64,000 bases of DNA from Nitrospirota bacterium (GCA_021785195.1 JAJYGC010000022.1:57774-121773), one strand, 5' to 3'; positions 1-9,780 are shown, counted from the first letter of the stretch. Numbers and translations are program-made. The notes: generated from the letters alone by a model not told the origin.

Positions 1-552
1 CGGCTCTTGTTTTTCCCGGATTGGGCGTTCGCGCTCTCGGGACCAGAAAAGGCCTCGCTGGAGAATCTGGGGTTCATCCTCTTCGATGACCAGGAGCGGG
101 CCCCGGACCTCAATGGCCCGGAACTTTCCGGAAACTCCCTTTCACTGTCCAGTTACCGGGGGAAATGGGTTCTCCTGAACTTCTGGGCGACCTGGTGCGT
201 GCCCTGCCGAACGGAAATCCCGACGCTGAACAGGCTGGGGGACCAAATGAAAAAGGAGCCTTTCCTCCTGATCAGCGTAGCCATGGACTACAACGTCGAC
301 AAGGTCCGGGGCTTCGTCCAAAAGATTCCGGTCGGGTATCCTGTCGTTCTGGGACGGAAGGGAAAGATCGATGACCGGTATTTCGGGATGGGATTGCCCC
401 AGACCTACCTGATCGATCCCCGGGGAATGCTGGTCGGAAAAGTCACGGGCTCCAGAGACTGGGACACGCCTGGCGCCCAGGCCCTGTTCCGGGAATTAAT
501 GGCATCTCCGATGCCGCCATCCTTACCCCATCATCATAAGGAATCTTCATGA
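1..552 (+). CDS. TlpA/ResA-type thioredoxin-like protein, 5' end cut by window edge
   Basis: The reading frame is open from base 1, so the true start lies left of the window; the first possible start inside is a TTG at 7. The first residues (LLFFPDWAFALSG) look like the end of a signal peptide or anchor, which places the protein in the periplasm. Counting from the TTG, the thioredoxin fold begins near residue 33 and carries the WATWCVPC active site with redox cysteines at 64 and 67. A cis-proline (GLPQTYLID) lies near residue 130. Such proteins reduce disulfides, often during cytochrome c maturation, but the substrate here is unknown. The stop overlaps the nadE start by four bases (ATGA), so the two are probably co-transcribed. 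Confidence 0.85.
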   Translation, partial: RLLFFPDWAFALSGPEKASLENLGFILFDDQERAPDLNGPELSGNSLSLSSYRGKWVLLNFWATWCVPCRTEIPTLNRLGDQMKKEPFLLISVAMDYNVDKVRGFVQKIPVGYPVVLGRKGKIDDRYFGMGLPQTYLIDPRGMLVGKVTGSRDWDTPGAQALFRELMASPMPPSLPHHHKESS

Positions 553-2321
553 GAAGGCTACGACTGGGTCTTGCCCAGATGAATCCCACCGTGGGGGACA
601 TCCCGGGAAATCTTGCACACATCAAGGACATGATCGGTCATGCCCGTTCGGAACGTGCCGACCTGGTGGCGTTTCCGGAGCTTGCGCTGACAGGGTATCC
701 CCCCGAGGACCTTCTCCTGAAACCGACCTTCATCGAGCGGAACCTGAAAGCCCTCGATGAACTCGTCTCCTTCGCTCCGGACCTCCTGGTCCTGGTCGGA
801 TTTGTGGACCGCCAGGATGACATCTACAATGCGGCCGCCGTCCTCTACGGGGGCAAGATCATTGGGGTATACCGGAAGCAGTACCTGCCGAACTACGGTG
901 TCTTTGATGAAAACCGGTACTTCCAGGAAGGCACCGAATCGCCGGTCCTCACGTTCAAATCCATCCGGATCGGAATCAACATCTGCGAGGACATCTGGTA
1001 TCCCAAGGGACCTCTCTATACCCAGACCCTCATGGGGGACGCGGAATGCATCGTCAATCTTTCCGCCTCCCCGTTTCATGCCGGCAAGCGGGAAGTCCGG
1101 GAAGGAATGCTCAAAACCCGGGCGGCGGACAATGCCTGTTATATCGCCTATGTCAACATGGTGGGGGGACAGGATGAGCTTGTATTCGATGGACAGAGCC
1201 TGGTCATTGGTCCGGAAGGGGAGATCGAGAGCCGTGGCAAGGCCTTTCAGGAAGATTTCCTGATCACAGAACTCGACCTGGACCAGGTGTTCAGGGTTCG
1301 CCTGCACGATCCGAGGCGACGGAAGGACAAGCTGAGCCAGTCCGAGGACAGGCCCCTCTGGAACACGGACAAGCTGGTGAACTGGTCGGCGGGAGACACC
1401 CCGTCCCCATCACATCATCCCGACCCGAAAGACCGGAAGGTCCTCAAGAAAAGCCCTCTTTTGACTCCGATGGGGAAGTTGGAGGAAATCCATGAGGCCC
1501 TGGTCCTGGGCGTCCGGGACTATGTCCGGAAAAACCAGTTCCAGGAGGTGCTGATCGGACTGTCGGGCGGCATAGACTCCGCCCTTGTCGCGGCCATCGC
1601 CGCGGATGCCCTGGGACCGGAACAGGTGCACGGCCTCTTTATGCCCTCCATGTACACCTCCCAGGAAAGCTATGAAGACGTCCTGAAGCTTTCCGGCAAC
1701 CTGCGCATTCCCGTAGAGACCATTCCGATCGGCGCCTCGTTCGAGCATTTTCTCCAGATCCTCTCCCCAATGTTCAAGGACCGGGGCAGGGATACCACGG
1801 AGGAGAACCTGCAATCCCGGATCAGGGGGATCCTGATGATGGCCCTTTCCAACAAGTTCCATTGGCTTGTGCTCACCACCGGGAACAAAAGTGAAATGAG
1901 CGTCGGGTACCAGACCCTTTACGGTGACATGGCTGGAGGATTTGCCGTGCTCAAGGACCTCCCCAAAACGCTGGTCTACGACCTGTCCGACTACCTGAAC
2001 GAACGCCGTCCGGGATTGATTCCCGACCGGATCATCGAAAAGGCCCCGACAGCAGAACTCAGGCCTAACCAGAAGGATGCCGATTCCCTTCCTCCCTATG
2101 AAATTCTGGATCCCATCATGGAGGCCTATGTGGAAGACGACAAGGGGCTCGACGAGATTGTCGGAACCGGCTTTGATCCCCGCATTGTCTCCAAGGTGCT
2201 GCATCTCATCGATCAAAGCGAGTACAAGCGACGGCAGTCTCCACCAGGAATCAAGCTGACCATGCGGGCGTTTGGAAAGGACTGGCGGGTTCCGATCACC
2301 AACCGGTTCAAGGATATCTGA
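549..2321 (+). CDS. nadE: Glutamine-dependent NAD+ synthetase
   Basis: This enzyme makes NAD+ from nicotinate adenine dinucleotide, ATP and glutamine-derived ammonia in the cytoplasm. The 590-residue protein has the two-domain form. The N-terminal nitrilase-type glutaminase domain (about 1-270) shows the E-K-C triad: Glu44 in [10 protein letters not shown], Lys110 in [10 protein letters not shown] and Cys146 in NICEDIW. The C-terminal synthetase domain (about 305-590) has the ATP pyrophosphatase loop SGGIDS at 339-344 and the motif [11 protein letters not shown]. Length and order match the bacterial glutamine-dependent family. The ATG overlaps the stop of the upstream thioredoxin-like gene, and ribBA follows after 55 bases, so this sits in a cofactor operon. 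Confidence 0.97.
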   Translation: MRRLRLGLAQMNPTVGDIPGNLAHIKDMIGHARSERADLVAFPELALTGYPPEDLLLKPTFIERNLKALDELVSFAPDLLVLVGFVDRQDDIYNAAAVLYGGKIIGVYRKQYLPNYGVFDENRYFQEGTESPVLTFKSIRIGINICEDIWYPKGPLYTQTLMGDAECIVNLSASPFHAGKREVREGMLKTRAADNACYIAYVNMVGGQDELVFDGQSLVIGPEGEIESRGKAFQEDFLITELDLDQVFRVRLHDPRRRKDKLSQSEDRPLWNTDKLVNWSAGDTPSPSHHPDPKDRKVLKKSPLLTPMGKLEEIHEALVLGVRDYVRKNQFQEVLIGLSGGIDSALVAAIAADALGPEQVHGLFMPSMYTSQESYEDVLKLSGNLRIPVETIPIGASFEHFLQILSPMFKDRGRDTTEENLQSRIRGILMMALSNKFHWLVLTTGNKSEMSVGYQTLYGDMAGGFAVLKDLPKTLVYDLSDYLNERRPGLIPDRIIEKAPTAELRPNQKDADSLPPYEILDPIMEAYVEDDKGLDEIVGTGFDPRIVSKVLHLIDQSEYKRRQSPPGIKLTMRAFGKDWRVPITNRFKDI

Positions 2322-2376
2322 CAAGGAAACGCCAGACCGACCCCATTGGGGAATCTCTCAAGCGAAGGAGTCACTT

Positions 2377-3579
2377 TTGTCCACCATACGAATAGAAGAA
2401 GCCATTGAGCGCATCCGGAACGGGCGCATGATCATCCTGACAGATGACGAAGATCGGGAAAACGAGGGAGACTTTGTCATTGCCGGTCAGTTTGCCACTC
2501 CCGAGGCCATCAACTTCATGGCGAAATACGGCCGGGGACTCATCTGCGTGACCATGACGACCGAAAAGGCCCAGGCGCTGAGACTGGAACCCATGACCGC
2601 CGTCAACGAAGCCTCCTACGGAACCGACTTCACGATCTCCGTGGACGCCCGGGACGGGATATCCACCGGGATCTCGGCCTTCGACCGGGCCCACACGATC
2701 CAGACCATCGTCCGGCCGGATGCAAAATCCACCGACCTGGTCCGTCCGGGACACATTTTTCCCATCCGGGCCAAAGAGGGAGGGGTGCTCAAGCGGGCCG
2801 GCCAAACCGAGGGGTCCGTGGATCTGGCCGTTCTGGCCGGCATCATCCCGATCGGGGTCATTTGCGAAATCTTGAACGAGGACGGGTCGATGGCGCGGTT
2901 TCCGGATCTGGAAAAGGTTTCGGAGGAACACGAAATTCCCATCGTCACCATCCAGGATCTGATCGCCTACAGGGTGCGCCAGGAAAAACTGGTCGTCCAG
3001 GTCGCGGAAGCGGACCTCCCGACAGAGTTCGGGGATTTCCGGGCCGTGGTCTTCGAAGACAAGGTTGAACAGGGTCCCCACATCGCGCTGGTCAAGGGAA
3101 TCATCGACTCGGACAAGCCGGTTCTTGTCCGGGTCCACTCCAGTTGCCTGACAGGGGATGTCTTCCACTCCCATCGCTGCGACTGCGGGCCCCAGCTCAG
3201 GGAAGCCATGCGCATGATCGAAAAGGAAGGGTCTGGGATCGTCCTCTACATGAACCAGGAAGGCAGGGGGATCGGACTTGCCAACAAGATCAAGGCCTAC
3301 AAGCTCCAGGATCAGGGATATGATACCGTGGAGGCCAATCTTAAGCTTGGGTTCAAGGACGATCTCCGCGATTATGGCCTGGGAGCGCAGATCCTTTGCC
3401 AGCTGGGGGTTCGGAAGCTTCGGCTGATGACAAACAACCCCAGGAAAATCGTCGGACTGACAGGGTATGGCCTCGAGATGGTCGACAGGGTCCCCGTCGA
3501 AATCACCCCGGAAGACCGGAACAGGCGATACCTGAAGACAAAGAAAGACAAACTGGGGCACCTGCTCAGCAAAATCTAG
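2377..3579 (+). CDS. ribBA: Bifunctional riboflavin precursor enzyme RibBA
   Basis: A fusion of 3,4-dihydroxy-2-butanone-4-phosphate synthase (RibB, about 1-200) and GTP cyclohydrolase II (RibA, about 205-400), which supplies both precursors of riboflavin. RibB is recognised by [10 protein letters not shown] near the N terminus. RibA has the zinc site C257-x10-C268-x-C270 and the NQEGRGIGL motif. The frame is open further upstream, but the TTG at 2377 was chosen because AAGGAG sits six bases before it and the protein then begins at the usual family position ([10 protein letters not shown]). That gives 400 residues, a normal length. ribH follows after ten bases. Confidence 0.96.
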   Translation: MSTIRIEEAIERIRNGRMIILTDDEDRENEGDFVIAGQFATPEAINFMAKYGRGLICVTMTTEKAQALRLEPMTAVNEASYGTDFTISVDARDGISTGISAFDRAHTIQTIVRPDAKSTDLVRPGHIFPIRAKEGGVLKRAGQTEGSVDLAVLAGIIPIGVICEILNEDGSMARFPDLEKVSEEHEIPIVTIQDLIAYRVRQEKLVVQVAEADLPTEFGDFRAVVFEDKVEQGPHIALVKGIIDSDKPVLVRVHSSCLTGDVFHSHRCDCGPQLREAMRMIEKEGSGIVLYMNQEGRGIGLANKIKAYKLQDQGYDTVEANLKLGFKDDLRDYGLGAQILCQLGVRKLRLMTNNPRKIVGLTGYGLEMVDRVPVEITPEDRNRRYLKTKKDKLGHLLSKI

Positions 3580-3589
3580 AGGGAGCACC

Positions 3590-4075
3590 GTGGAAATTCG
3601 CAACATTGACTTCCCCGATCCGGTTCGGGTCTGGAGGGTTCTGGTGGTGGTCAGCCAGTTCAACGCCCTAGTCACCGAACGCCTCCTTTCCGGTTGCACC
3701 GAGGCATTGAAGGAATCTCCCCTCCCTCCGGAGAGGGTGGACATCCTCCGGGTCCCGGGGGCCATGGAGATCCCGTCGACCCTTTCCCTGCTCCTGCCGG
3801 ACTCCGATTATGATGCGGCCATCGCCCTTGGCTGTGTCATTCGGGGGGAAACAGGCCACTACGATGCCGTCGTTTCGGGAGTCACCTCCGGGATCATGAA
3901 CCAGAGCCAACTTCATGGGATACCCGTGGTATTCGGCATCCTGACCGTGGACTCCCTCCAGCAGGCCATGGACCGCATTGGCGGAAAAGAGGGTCACAAG
4001 GGAAGGGAGGCCGGGGATGCGGCGTTCCGCATGGCACAGCTTTTTGGCCACTTACCGGAAACCAGGCGCAAATGA
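3590..4075 (+). CDS. ribH: 6,7-dimethyl-8-ribityllumazine synthase
   Basis: Condenses the two RibBA-derived precursors to lumazine, the penultimate step of riboflavin synthesis. The 161-residue protein carries family landmarks: SQFNALVTERLL near the N terminus, VPGAMEIP, GCVIRGETGHYD with the conserved histidine, and KGREAGDAA near the C terminus. The start is GTG at 3590, ten bases after the ribBA stop. Its last bases overlap the nusB start (ATGA), a ribH-nusB junction common in bacteria. Confidence 0.95.
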   Translation: MEIRNIDFPDPVRVWRVLVVVSQFNALVTERLLSGCTEALKESPLPPERVDILRVPGAMEIPSTLSLLLPDSDYDAAIALGCVIRGETGHYDAVVSGVTSGIMNQSQLHGIPVVFGILTVDSLQQAMDRIGGKEGHKGREAGDAAFRMAQLFGHLPETRRK

Positions 4076-4587
4076 CCAAACATTCAGGAACTTCCCGCCC
4101 GCCGGTCCGCTCGGAGTGGAACCGGCAACTTCACAAGGCCCGTGTCGAAGTGCTGCAATCCCTGTTCTCCACTGAGTTTTCTTCCCTAGGGACCTGGAGG
4201 ACCCATCCGTTTTCGGCCACCTCCCAGCTCTCAAGCGTCGCCCTGGACCTGAGGGGGCGGCTTTGGGAAGGAATCATGGAGCACCGGACGGAAATCGACA
4301 GGATCATACAGTCCCTTTCCATTCAGTGGTCACTGGAACGAATGGGCAAGATTGACCGGAACATCCTGAGGATCGGAACCTACGAGATCCTCCATGAACC
4401 GGAAATCCCGTTCCGGGTCAGCGTGGATGAGTCCCTTGAGCTGGCCCACCAGTATTCTGAACCGGAGGCCATCCCGTTCATCAATGGCATCCTGCACCAG
4501 GTCGGAATCCGTCACAACCCGGAAAAGGTGTCCCGGGGAGAGGCACACACGGTCCAGGACGAAAAGAAACGAGAGGGTGTCCAATGA
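4072..4587 (+). CDS. nusB: Transcription antitermination factor NusB
   Basis: NusB binds boxA RNA with NusE (ribosomal protein S10) and promotes antitermination of rRNA transcription. The 171-residue protein is all-helical by appearance. It has the typical N-terminal ARVEVLQSLF stretch and the C-terminal signature (MGKIDRNILRIGTYEI, then VSVDESLELAHQYS and FINGIL). An N-terminal tail of about 20 residues and a charged C-terminal tail exceed the core domain. Four-base overlaps with ribH upstream and the next gene downstream indicate translational coupling. Confidence 0.93.
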   Translation: MTKHSGTSRPPVRSEWNRQLHKARVEVLQSLFSTEFSSLGTWRTHPFSATSQLSSVALDLRGRLWEGIMEHRTEIDRIIQSLSIQWSLERMGKIDRNILRIGTYEILHEPEIPFRVSVDESLELAHQYSEPEAIPFINGILHQVGIRHNPEKVSRGEAHTVQDEKKREGVQ

Positions 4588-5129
4588 AATGGCCCGGTGC
4601 GGGTGCCCCGCCGCGACACGAAGCGCCCTTTTCCTCCATGCCCGTCTGGGACGGAAACCTTTTCTCCGAACCCTTTCCCTTCCGGATCTTCCTGTTCAGA
4701 CAGGACATGACCGCCCTCAATGGCCTCCTGGGATGGCTCGACATGTGGCATTCAGGCCTCCTGACCCGGACCCTGGGCCCCTTTTTCCGGAAAGAGAAGG
4801 CGTTTCCGGAGTCCTTCCTGCTTGTCCCGGCGATGCACCCCCTCCATCATGGATTCCTGCTGTTGCCGGCCGACAAGTTCCCCAAGGGAAAACTGGCCGA
4901 ATCGATCGTCCGGATTGTCCAGCAGCTGGGAGTGGGAACAGCCGTCATCGACGTCTCCACAGTTTCCAACGACATCCTACTGGATCTCGAGTCCATCGCC
5001 GACCACCTGGCGTCCGGGGAGGCTGTCCGCATTTTTCTGTCCGACCCTTCCGATTTTCCCGCGTCCTGCCTTTCCCGGGCGTCGGACGGGATGAAAGGAC
5101 TGCGGCACTCTTCCCAGCAATCCCGTTGA
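4584..5129 (+). CDS. Hypothetical protein coupled to nusB
   Basis: A 181-residue protein I do not recognise. The ATG overlaps the nusB stop (ATGA) and the frame runs on to within 66 bases of purB, so the gene is supported by position rather than homology. The middle is hydrophobic (about 75-110, including FLLVPAMHPLHHGFLLLPAD) but interrupted by charges, so it looks more like a globular core than a membrane span. No cysteine or metal motifs stand out, and the C terminus is Ser/Arg-rich. It is probably lineage-specific. Confidence 0.6.
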   Translation: MKWPGAGAPPRHEAPFSSMPVWDGNLFSEPFPFRIFLFRQDMTALNGLLGWLDMWHSGLLTRTLGPFFRKEKAFPESFLLVPAMHPLHHGFLLLPADKFPKGKLAESIVRIVQQLGVGTAVIDVSTVSNDILLDLESIADHLASGEAVRIFLSDPSDFPASCLSRASDGMKGLRHSSQQSR

Positions 5130-5195
5130 ACCTTTTCAGCCACTTTCAAGTCATCCTGGCGACACGCCACGACGGACTCAGGAGAACCCCGACAG

Positions 5196-6527
5196 ATGAT
5201 TGACCGCTATACACGAAAAACCATGAAAGCCCTGTTTGAGCCCCAGAGACGCCTGCAGGCATGGCTTGAAGTCGAGCAGGCCGCCACCCGGGTCCTTTCC
5301 GAAAAGGGTCTGGTGGACCCCCATGCCGCCAATCTGTTTTTAAACGCCAAGGTTCGGCTCGACTCCGCCCGCATGGATGAGATAGAAGCCGAAACACGAC
5401 ATGATGTTATTGCCTTTTTGACCATGGTCTCCGAACAGTTGCCTGAACCGGCCCGGGCCATCCTGCATTTTGGAATGACCAGCCAGGACTTGGTCGACAC
5501 CGCCCAAAGCCGGATCCTGGTCGAGGCAACAGACCATGTCCTGACTGAGATGCAACGCTTTTCAGGGATTCTGAAATCGCTGGCCCTGGCGCATCGTGAA
5601 ACCGTCATGGTCGGACGATCCCATGGCATCCACGGGGAACCCATTGTGTTCGGGGTCAAGTTCCTGGCCTGGTACGCCGAGTTCCAGCGCCACGAAGATC
5701 GCCTCCGGCATGCCCGGGAATCGATGAGGGTAGGGAAGATGTCCGGCGCCATGGGGACGGCTGTCCACATCGATCCGGAAACGGAAGAGGCCATACTGGC
5801 GTCCCTGGATCTGAAGCCTGAGGAAATGGCGACCCAGGTGGTCTCGAGGGACCGCCATGCGGAACTGATGTCCGTCATTGCCCTGATCGGAACGACCCTT
5901 GAAAAGATATCGGTCGAAATCCGCCATCTTCAGCGCACGGAAGTCCGGGAAGTCGAAGAACCCTTCCGGAAAGGTCAGAAAGGCTCTTCGGCCATGCCCC
6001 ACAAAAGGAATCCGATCGGGGCGGAAAATATCTCTGGGCTGGCCCGGCTTCTCCGCTCCTATGCCCAGTCTGCCTATGAAAATGTGGCGCTCTGGCACGA
6101 ACGGGACATCAGCCACTCCTCCGTTGAACGGGTGATCCTCCCGGATGGATTCCTCCTTCTCGACTACATGATCGATCGATTGGGAGTCATCCTGAAGGAT
6201 CTTGTCGTCTATCCGGACCGGATGAAAGAGAATCTCGATTTGACGGGAGGACTCGTGTATTCTCAGGCAGTGCTCCTGACGCTGGTCCGTTCGGGACTCT
6301 CCCGGGAAAATGCCTACCGGATCGTTCAGGATGCGGCAATGCAAACATGGCAAGGGGAGGGACCCCTTCGGGAAACCCTTCTGCGCCATCCCGACTTTCC
6401 CAAATCCCTGGATCCGCTGGAATGGGAAGAAGCCTTCAGTCCCGCACAATACATGAAGAGCATTGACGCGCTCTACCGGCGGGTGCTCAAAGAATCACCC
6501 CGGCCCCATATCGGCCCCCGCAATTGA
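5196..6527 (+). CDS. purB: Adenylosuccinate lyase
   Basis: Catalyses two fumarate-releasing steps, SAICAR to AICAR in purine synthesis and adenylosuccinate to AMP. The 443-residue length is typical of the short bacterial type. Visible family features are TSQDLVDTA near residue 90, the GRSHGIHGEP segment carrying a catalytic histidine, and the fumarase-superfamily signature GSSAMPHKRNP with the flexible-loop serines at 264-265. The ATG at 5196 starts a protein beginning MIDRYTRKTM, as in homologues. It is the first of three consecutive purine genes, and its stop shares a base with the purC start. Confidence 0.96.
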   Translation: MIDRYTRKTMKALFEPQRRLQAWLEVEQAATRVLSEKGLVDPHAANLFLNAKVRLDSARMDEIEAETRHDVIAFLTMVSEQLPEPARAILHFGMTSQDLVDTAQSRILVEATDHVLTEMQRFSGILKSLALAHRETVMVGRSHGIHGEPIVFGVKFLAWYAEFQRHEDRLRHARESMRVGKMSGAMGTAVHIDPETEEAILASLDLKPEEMATQVVSRDRHAELMSVIALIGTTLEKISVEIRHLQRTEVREVEEPFRKGQKGSSAMPHKRNPIGAENISGLARLLRSYAQSAYENVALWHERDISHSSVERVILPDGFLLLDYMIDRLGVILKDLVVYPDRMKENLDLTGGLVYSQAVLLTLVRSGLSRENAYRIVQDAAMQTWQGEGPLRETLLRHPDFPKSLDPLEWEEAFSPAQYMKSIDALYRRVLKESPRPHIGPRN

Positions 6528-7261
6528 TGGAGAAACCGGCATTGGAGTGGACCAGCATCTATGAAGGCAAGGCCAAGATCCTTTTTGAGACCGGGGATCG
6601 GGACACCCTCGTCCAACGGTTCAAGAATGATGCGACAGCGTTCAATGCGTTGAAAAAGGGGAGCATCCCCAACAAGGGGGCGATCAACTGCCAGCTCTCC
6701 GCCCATCTGTTTACCCTCCTGGAGTCACAGGACATCCGGACACACTTTGTGGACCGGCTGTCGCCGATCGACATGAAAGTCCGTCGCCTCAAGATGGTCG
6801 GACTCGAAGTCGTGATGAGGAACAGGGTTGCGGGATCGCTCGTCAAGCGCCTTGGGCAACCGGAGGGAACCCCTCTTGCCCATCCCATCCTGGAATGGTA
6901 CTACAAGAGGGATGACTTGGGGGATCCGATGGTCAACCGGGATCACATCGACATCCTCCACCTCGCCACCGATGACGTGATTGCCACCATTGAAAAGATG
7001 GCGCGCCGGATCAACGGCATCCTGCTTCCCTACTTTTCCGGGAAGGGCATTCTCCTCGTGGACATGAAATTCGAGTTTGGAACCGATGACTCCGGAGCGG
7101 TATTCCTTGGAGATGAAATCAGCGGCGACACTTGCCGGTTCTGGGACGCCCAGACCCATGACAAAATGGACAAGGATCGGTTCCGTCAGGACCTCGGGAA
7201 GATCGAAGAGAATTATCTTGCCTTATTCAGGAGGGTCACCCAGCATGAACCAGAACTCTAG
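6527..7261 (+). CDS. purC: SAICAR synthase (phosphoribosylaminoimidazole-succinocarboxamide synthase)
   Basis: Joins CAIR and aspartate using ATP to give SAICAR, the substrate of PurB encoded just upstream. The 244-residue protein begins EKPALEWTSIYEGKAKILFE, the usual N-terminal nucleotide-binding part. It contains VVMRNRVAGSLVKRLG and LVDMKFEFG, both family signatures, followed by GDEISGDTCRFWD. The ATG overlaps the purB stop (TGATG); a TTG one codon earlier is also possible. The 3' end overlaps purS by 17 bases. Confidence 0.96.
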   Translation: MEKPALEWTSIYEGKAKILFETGDRDTLVQRFKNDATAFNALKKGSIPNKGAINCQLSAHLFTLLESQDIRTHFVDRLSPIDMKVRRLKMVGLEVVMRNRVAGSLVKRLGQPEGTPLAHPILEWYYKRDDLGDPMVNRDHIDILHLATDDVIATIEKMARRINGILLPYFSGKGILLVDMKFEFGTDDSGAVFLGDEISGDTCRFWDAQTHDKMDKDRFRQDLGKIEENYLALFRRVTQHEPEL

Positions 7262-7541
7262 CGCCACCGCATCCCTTTCCAGGGTCACCATCCTCATCCG
7301 GGTCCGGGAGGGGATTCTCGATCCCCAGGGACAGGCGGTCCTCCAGGCGTTCCATGACATGGGAGAGAACGATCTCTTTTCGGTCCGGATCGGGAAACTG
7401 ATCGAGATCTATGTCCCCCAGACGGACGCCCTGAAATCCCGCATTGAGTCGTGGTGCCAGGAACTGCTGTCGAATCCCCTCGTGGAGTCCTATGAGATCC
7501 AGGGCATCGAACCGGTTACCCACCAACCCATGAGCATGTAA
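7245..7541 (+). CDS. purS: Phosphoribosylformylglycinamidine synthase subunit PurS
   Basis: PurS is the small bridging subunit of the three-part FGAM synthase (PurS, PurQ, PurL). The 98-residue protein has the family pattern: a beta strand VTILIRVREGILDPQGQAV, then IGKLIEIYV and the C-terminal NPLVESYEI. The start is the ATG at 7245, preceded by AGGAGG about ten bases upstream and inside the end of purC. An open frame further upstream in purC is not part of the gene. purQ and purL do not follow here; the next gene is an unrelated heme-motif membrane protein, so the other subunits must lie elsewhere. Confidence 0.92.
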   Translation: MNQNSSATASLSRVTILIRVREGILDPQGQAVLQAFHDMGENDLFSVRIGKLIEIYVPQTDALKSRIESWCQELLSNPLVESYEIQGIEPVTHQPMSM

Positions 7542-8884
7542 TGGCCAAGCGGAAATCTCCCCGCTTTCTCCTCTCCCGTGTCCTTTATGCGATCGCCGGC
7601 GTTGTTTCAGCCGGAAGCCTTTTTCTCCTCATCCTCATGCTGTCCGCCGAAACGGAAGCCCTCGACAGGGCCCACCACCTGAACCTGGCGGCCATTTCCC
7701 ACCTTGACGACCTCATGAATGCGAGGCGGCCCGAGGAAGTCCCCACCCAGATCCGGGAAATCTCATCGACCATGGGAGGGCGGACCACACTCCTGGATCC
7801 GGGCCGGAAACCAAGTTATCGAACCACCCAGCTCCTGAACAAGATGCAAAGCCTGTCCCGGGTGTCCGACGCATGGCTCAAGGCCCCCCACGGACCCTAC
7901 CTCTTTCCCTGGCCTCCGGACAATGTCCCGGCCCGGCTGGCGGAACAGGTCTCCCGTCTCTCGGGGACCAGGAAGGAAAGCCACCTCCTGACCAACCGGG
8001 AGGGTACCCCGACTCCGATCCAGCCGGTGGGCGGGTTTGCCGCCTGGTCGACCCCGGTACCGAATGCCCCGGCCTGTGCCCAATGCCACGGATTCGACTC
8101 GGAAGTGCTCGGATACATGGTGACCTTCGTTCCCGTTCCCTCCATCCTTCCCGATCACCGGGGAGTCTCTCTCTGGGGCTTTTGGCCATTTCCGGGGCTC
8201 AACCAGAAAATTATCTTTTTCCTGGCCCTGTCGGGATTGGGAATGCTCATGACCGGGCTGATTGTCCTGGAGGCGAGGGGAACCCGGGTCGCCTTCCGCC
8301 GACTCGCGGGGAAAAATGCCAAATCGTCCCAGGACGCCGCCAAAGTCCGCTCCCAGGCCGAAACGTCCCCGGAAGAGCCGGGCCAGTTCCCACAAGAGTC
8401 CAGGATGGCGCTGATGGATCCCTCCGACAAGTCGACCCTGGCCTCCCGACTGGTCACGCTGGATCGTGAAATCGAAAAGGAACTCGAACTCCTTCCCCAT
8501 GCCGGCATACAGGCTCCGCCGGACCTTGAAAAAGAAGAACGCAGACGGGAAGCCATTGACCGATTTTCCTCCTGGTCCGACGAAGCCGAGCTTCTGCTGA
8601 TGGAGCTCAAGGCGTTCATCTCGGACAAGACCGACCCCGTGTTGGGAAAATCCGTCCAGTCGCTGGAAAAACTCAAGAACGAAGCCCTGGACCTCAATCT
8701 CCAGCTGGAGGACTCGCTCACTCCCCCACGGCGGGCTCCGGTTTACGACTCCTTGTCCGAGATTGAAAAATCCTGGGTTGAGGAGCTTCGGACGTCGCTT
8801 CGCCACCTCCATGCCGAAGTTCGGGCGATCATCGGCATGATCCACGACATTCCGGATTTTCCAGCTCCCGAAAACAAGAGTTGA
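7541..8884 (+). CDS. Membrane protein with periplasmic c-type heme motif and cytoplasmic helical tail
   Basis: The 447-residue protein has an N-terminal membrane segment (about 11-35), a periplasmic domain (about 36-220), a second membrane segment (about 222-245) and a long charged, helix-prone cytoplasmic part (about 250-447). A single c-type heme motif, C179-A-Q-C182-H183, lies in the periplasmic domain shortly before the second span. This layout resembles heme-containing sensor domains of the Tll0287/DUF3365 kind, but no kinase, cyclase or methyl-accepting output motif is visible. The start overlaps the purS stop by one base, so it is co-transcribed with purine genes. A redox or gas sensor or a cytochrome-associated scaffold is possible; the function is not established. 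Confidence 0.72.
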   Translation: MAKRKSPRFLLSRVLYAIAGVVSAGSLFLLILMLSAETEALDRAHHLNLAAISHLDDLMNARRPEEVPTQIREISSTMGGRTTLLDPGRKPSYRTTQLLNKMQSLSRVSDAWLKAPHGPYLFPWPPDNVPARLAEQVSRLSGTRKESHLLTNREGTPTPIQPVGGFAAWSTPVPNAPACAQCHGFDSEVLGYMVTFVPVPSILPDHRGVSLWGFWPFPGLNQKIIFFLALSGLGMLMTGLIVLEARGTRVAFRRLAGKNAKSSQDAAKVRSQAETSPEEPGQFPQESRMALMDPSDKSTLASRLVTLDREIEKELELLPHAGIQAPPDLEKEERRREAIDRFSSWSDEAELLLMELKAFISDKTDPVLGKSVQSLEKLKNEALDLNLQLEDSLTPPRRAPVYDSLSEIEKSWVEELRTSLRHLHAEVRAIIGMIHDIPDFPAPENKS

Positions 8885-8889
8885 TCGAC

Positions 8890-9780
8890 ATGCACCCCTT
8901 GGTCCTTCTCCATGCGGGGCTTGGCTCCCGAATGGAAACCCCATCGGAAAACCTCTTGAGGACCATTCTTTCAGAGGGGAAAAAAAGGCTCCTTCAGGGA
9001 GAGACCGCACTGTCGACCTCCTGGGCCTTGACCGGGATTCTTGAGGCTTCCGGCCTGTTCAACGCCGGAACCGGGGCCATTCCCCAGGAAGACGGGGTCG
9101 TCCGACGGGACATCGGAACCATGGACGGGCACACACTGAAAACCCTCGGGATTGCGGGCATCACCACACTGTCGTGTCCGTCGCGCATTCTTCCGGAACT
9201 CTTTTTTTCAACCCGCCATGTTCTGTTGTCCGGGGAGGCCACTTCCCACTGGATCTCCCGGATGGGCCTGTCCGACCTTCCGAATGACCCGGCCTACCCT
9301 CCCGAGGCCCTCTCGCATTGGAAAAAAGACCCGGGAGTTCCGGGAGGGGGGACCGTCGGGGTTGTCGTCTACGACCTGGAGGGCCATTGTGCCGCAACCA
9401 CCTCGACCGGGGGGATGGGTCGGATGTGGCCGGGACGGATCGGGGACAGTTCCATTCCCGGGGCAGGATACTATGCCCAGGACAGTCTGGGAGCCGTTTC
9501 GATGACCGGGACCGGGGAGTCGATCCTCAGAACGGTCGGGGGGCTCAGGCTCCTGCTTGAGGTCGACCGGGCGCAAGACCGGGAAACCGCCTCACAGAAG
9601 GCCAACAGCCTGCTCGAATCGATGGCCGCCATGACGGAGGGCCATATCGGCGGAATCCTGTGTTCCCGCAAGAACGGACCGCTCGTCCTCCACTCTCCTG
9701 CCCCGATGCTCGCCGGATTCTGGTCCTCCCGGGAGGACCATTTTCAGGTTTCGGACTCCTGGGACCCGTCCTTTCCCTAA
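8890..9780 (+). CDS. Isoaspartyl peptidase/L-asparaginase family (Ntn hydrolase, T2)
   Basis: The family is made as a precursor that cleaves itself before a threonine, which becomes the catalytic N terminus, and hydrolyses isoaspartyl peptides or asparagine. The 296-residue protein shows GLFNAGTGAIPQEDGVVRRD in the alpha chain, the cleavage region GGGTVGVVVYDLEGHCAATT with the nucleophile Thr after three glycines, and STGGMGRMWPGRIGDSSIPG with GTGES after it. The ATG at 8890 is preferred; a TTG at 8881 overlapping the previous stop is possible. It is the last gene of the long plus-strand run. Confidence 0.88.
   Translation: MHPLVLLHAGLGSRMETPSENLLRTILSEGKKRLLQGETALSTSWALTGILEASGLFNAGTGAIPQEDGVVRRDIGTMDGHTLKTLGIAGITTLSCPSRILPELFFSTRHVLLSGEATSHWISRMGLSDLPNDPAYPPEALSHWKKDPGVPGGGTVGVVVYDLEGHCAATTSTGGMGRMWPGRIGDSSIPGAGYYAQDSLGAVSMTGTGESILRTVGGLRLLLEVDRAQDRETASQKANSLLESMAAMTEGHIGGILCSRKNGPLVLHSPAPMLAGFWSSREDHFQVSDSWDPSFP

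Noticed and set aside
2371..3765. Long open frame antisense to ribBA/ribH
   Set aside because: Opposite strand of well-identified genes; it arises from GC-rich third positions and has no family features.
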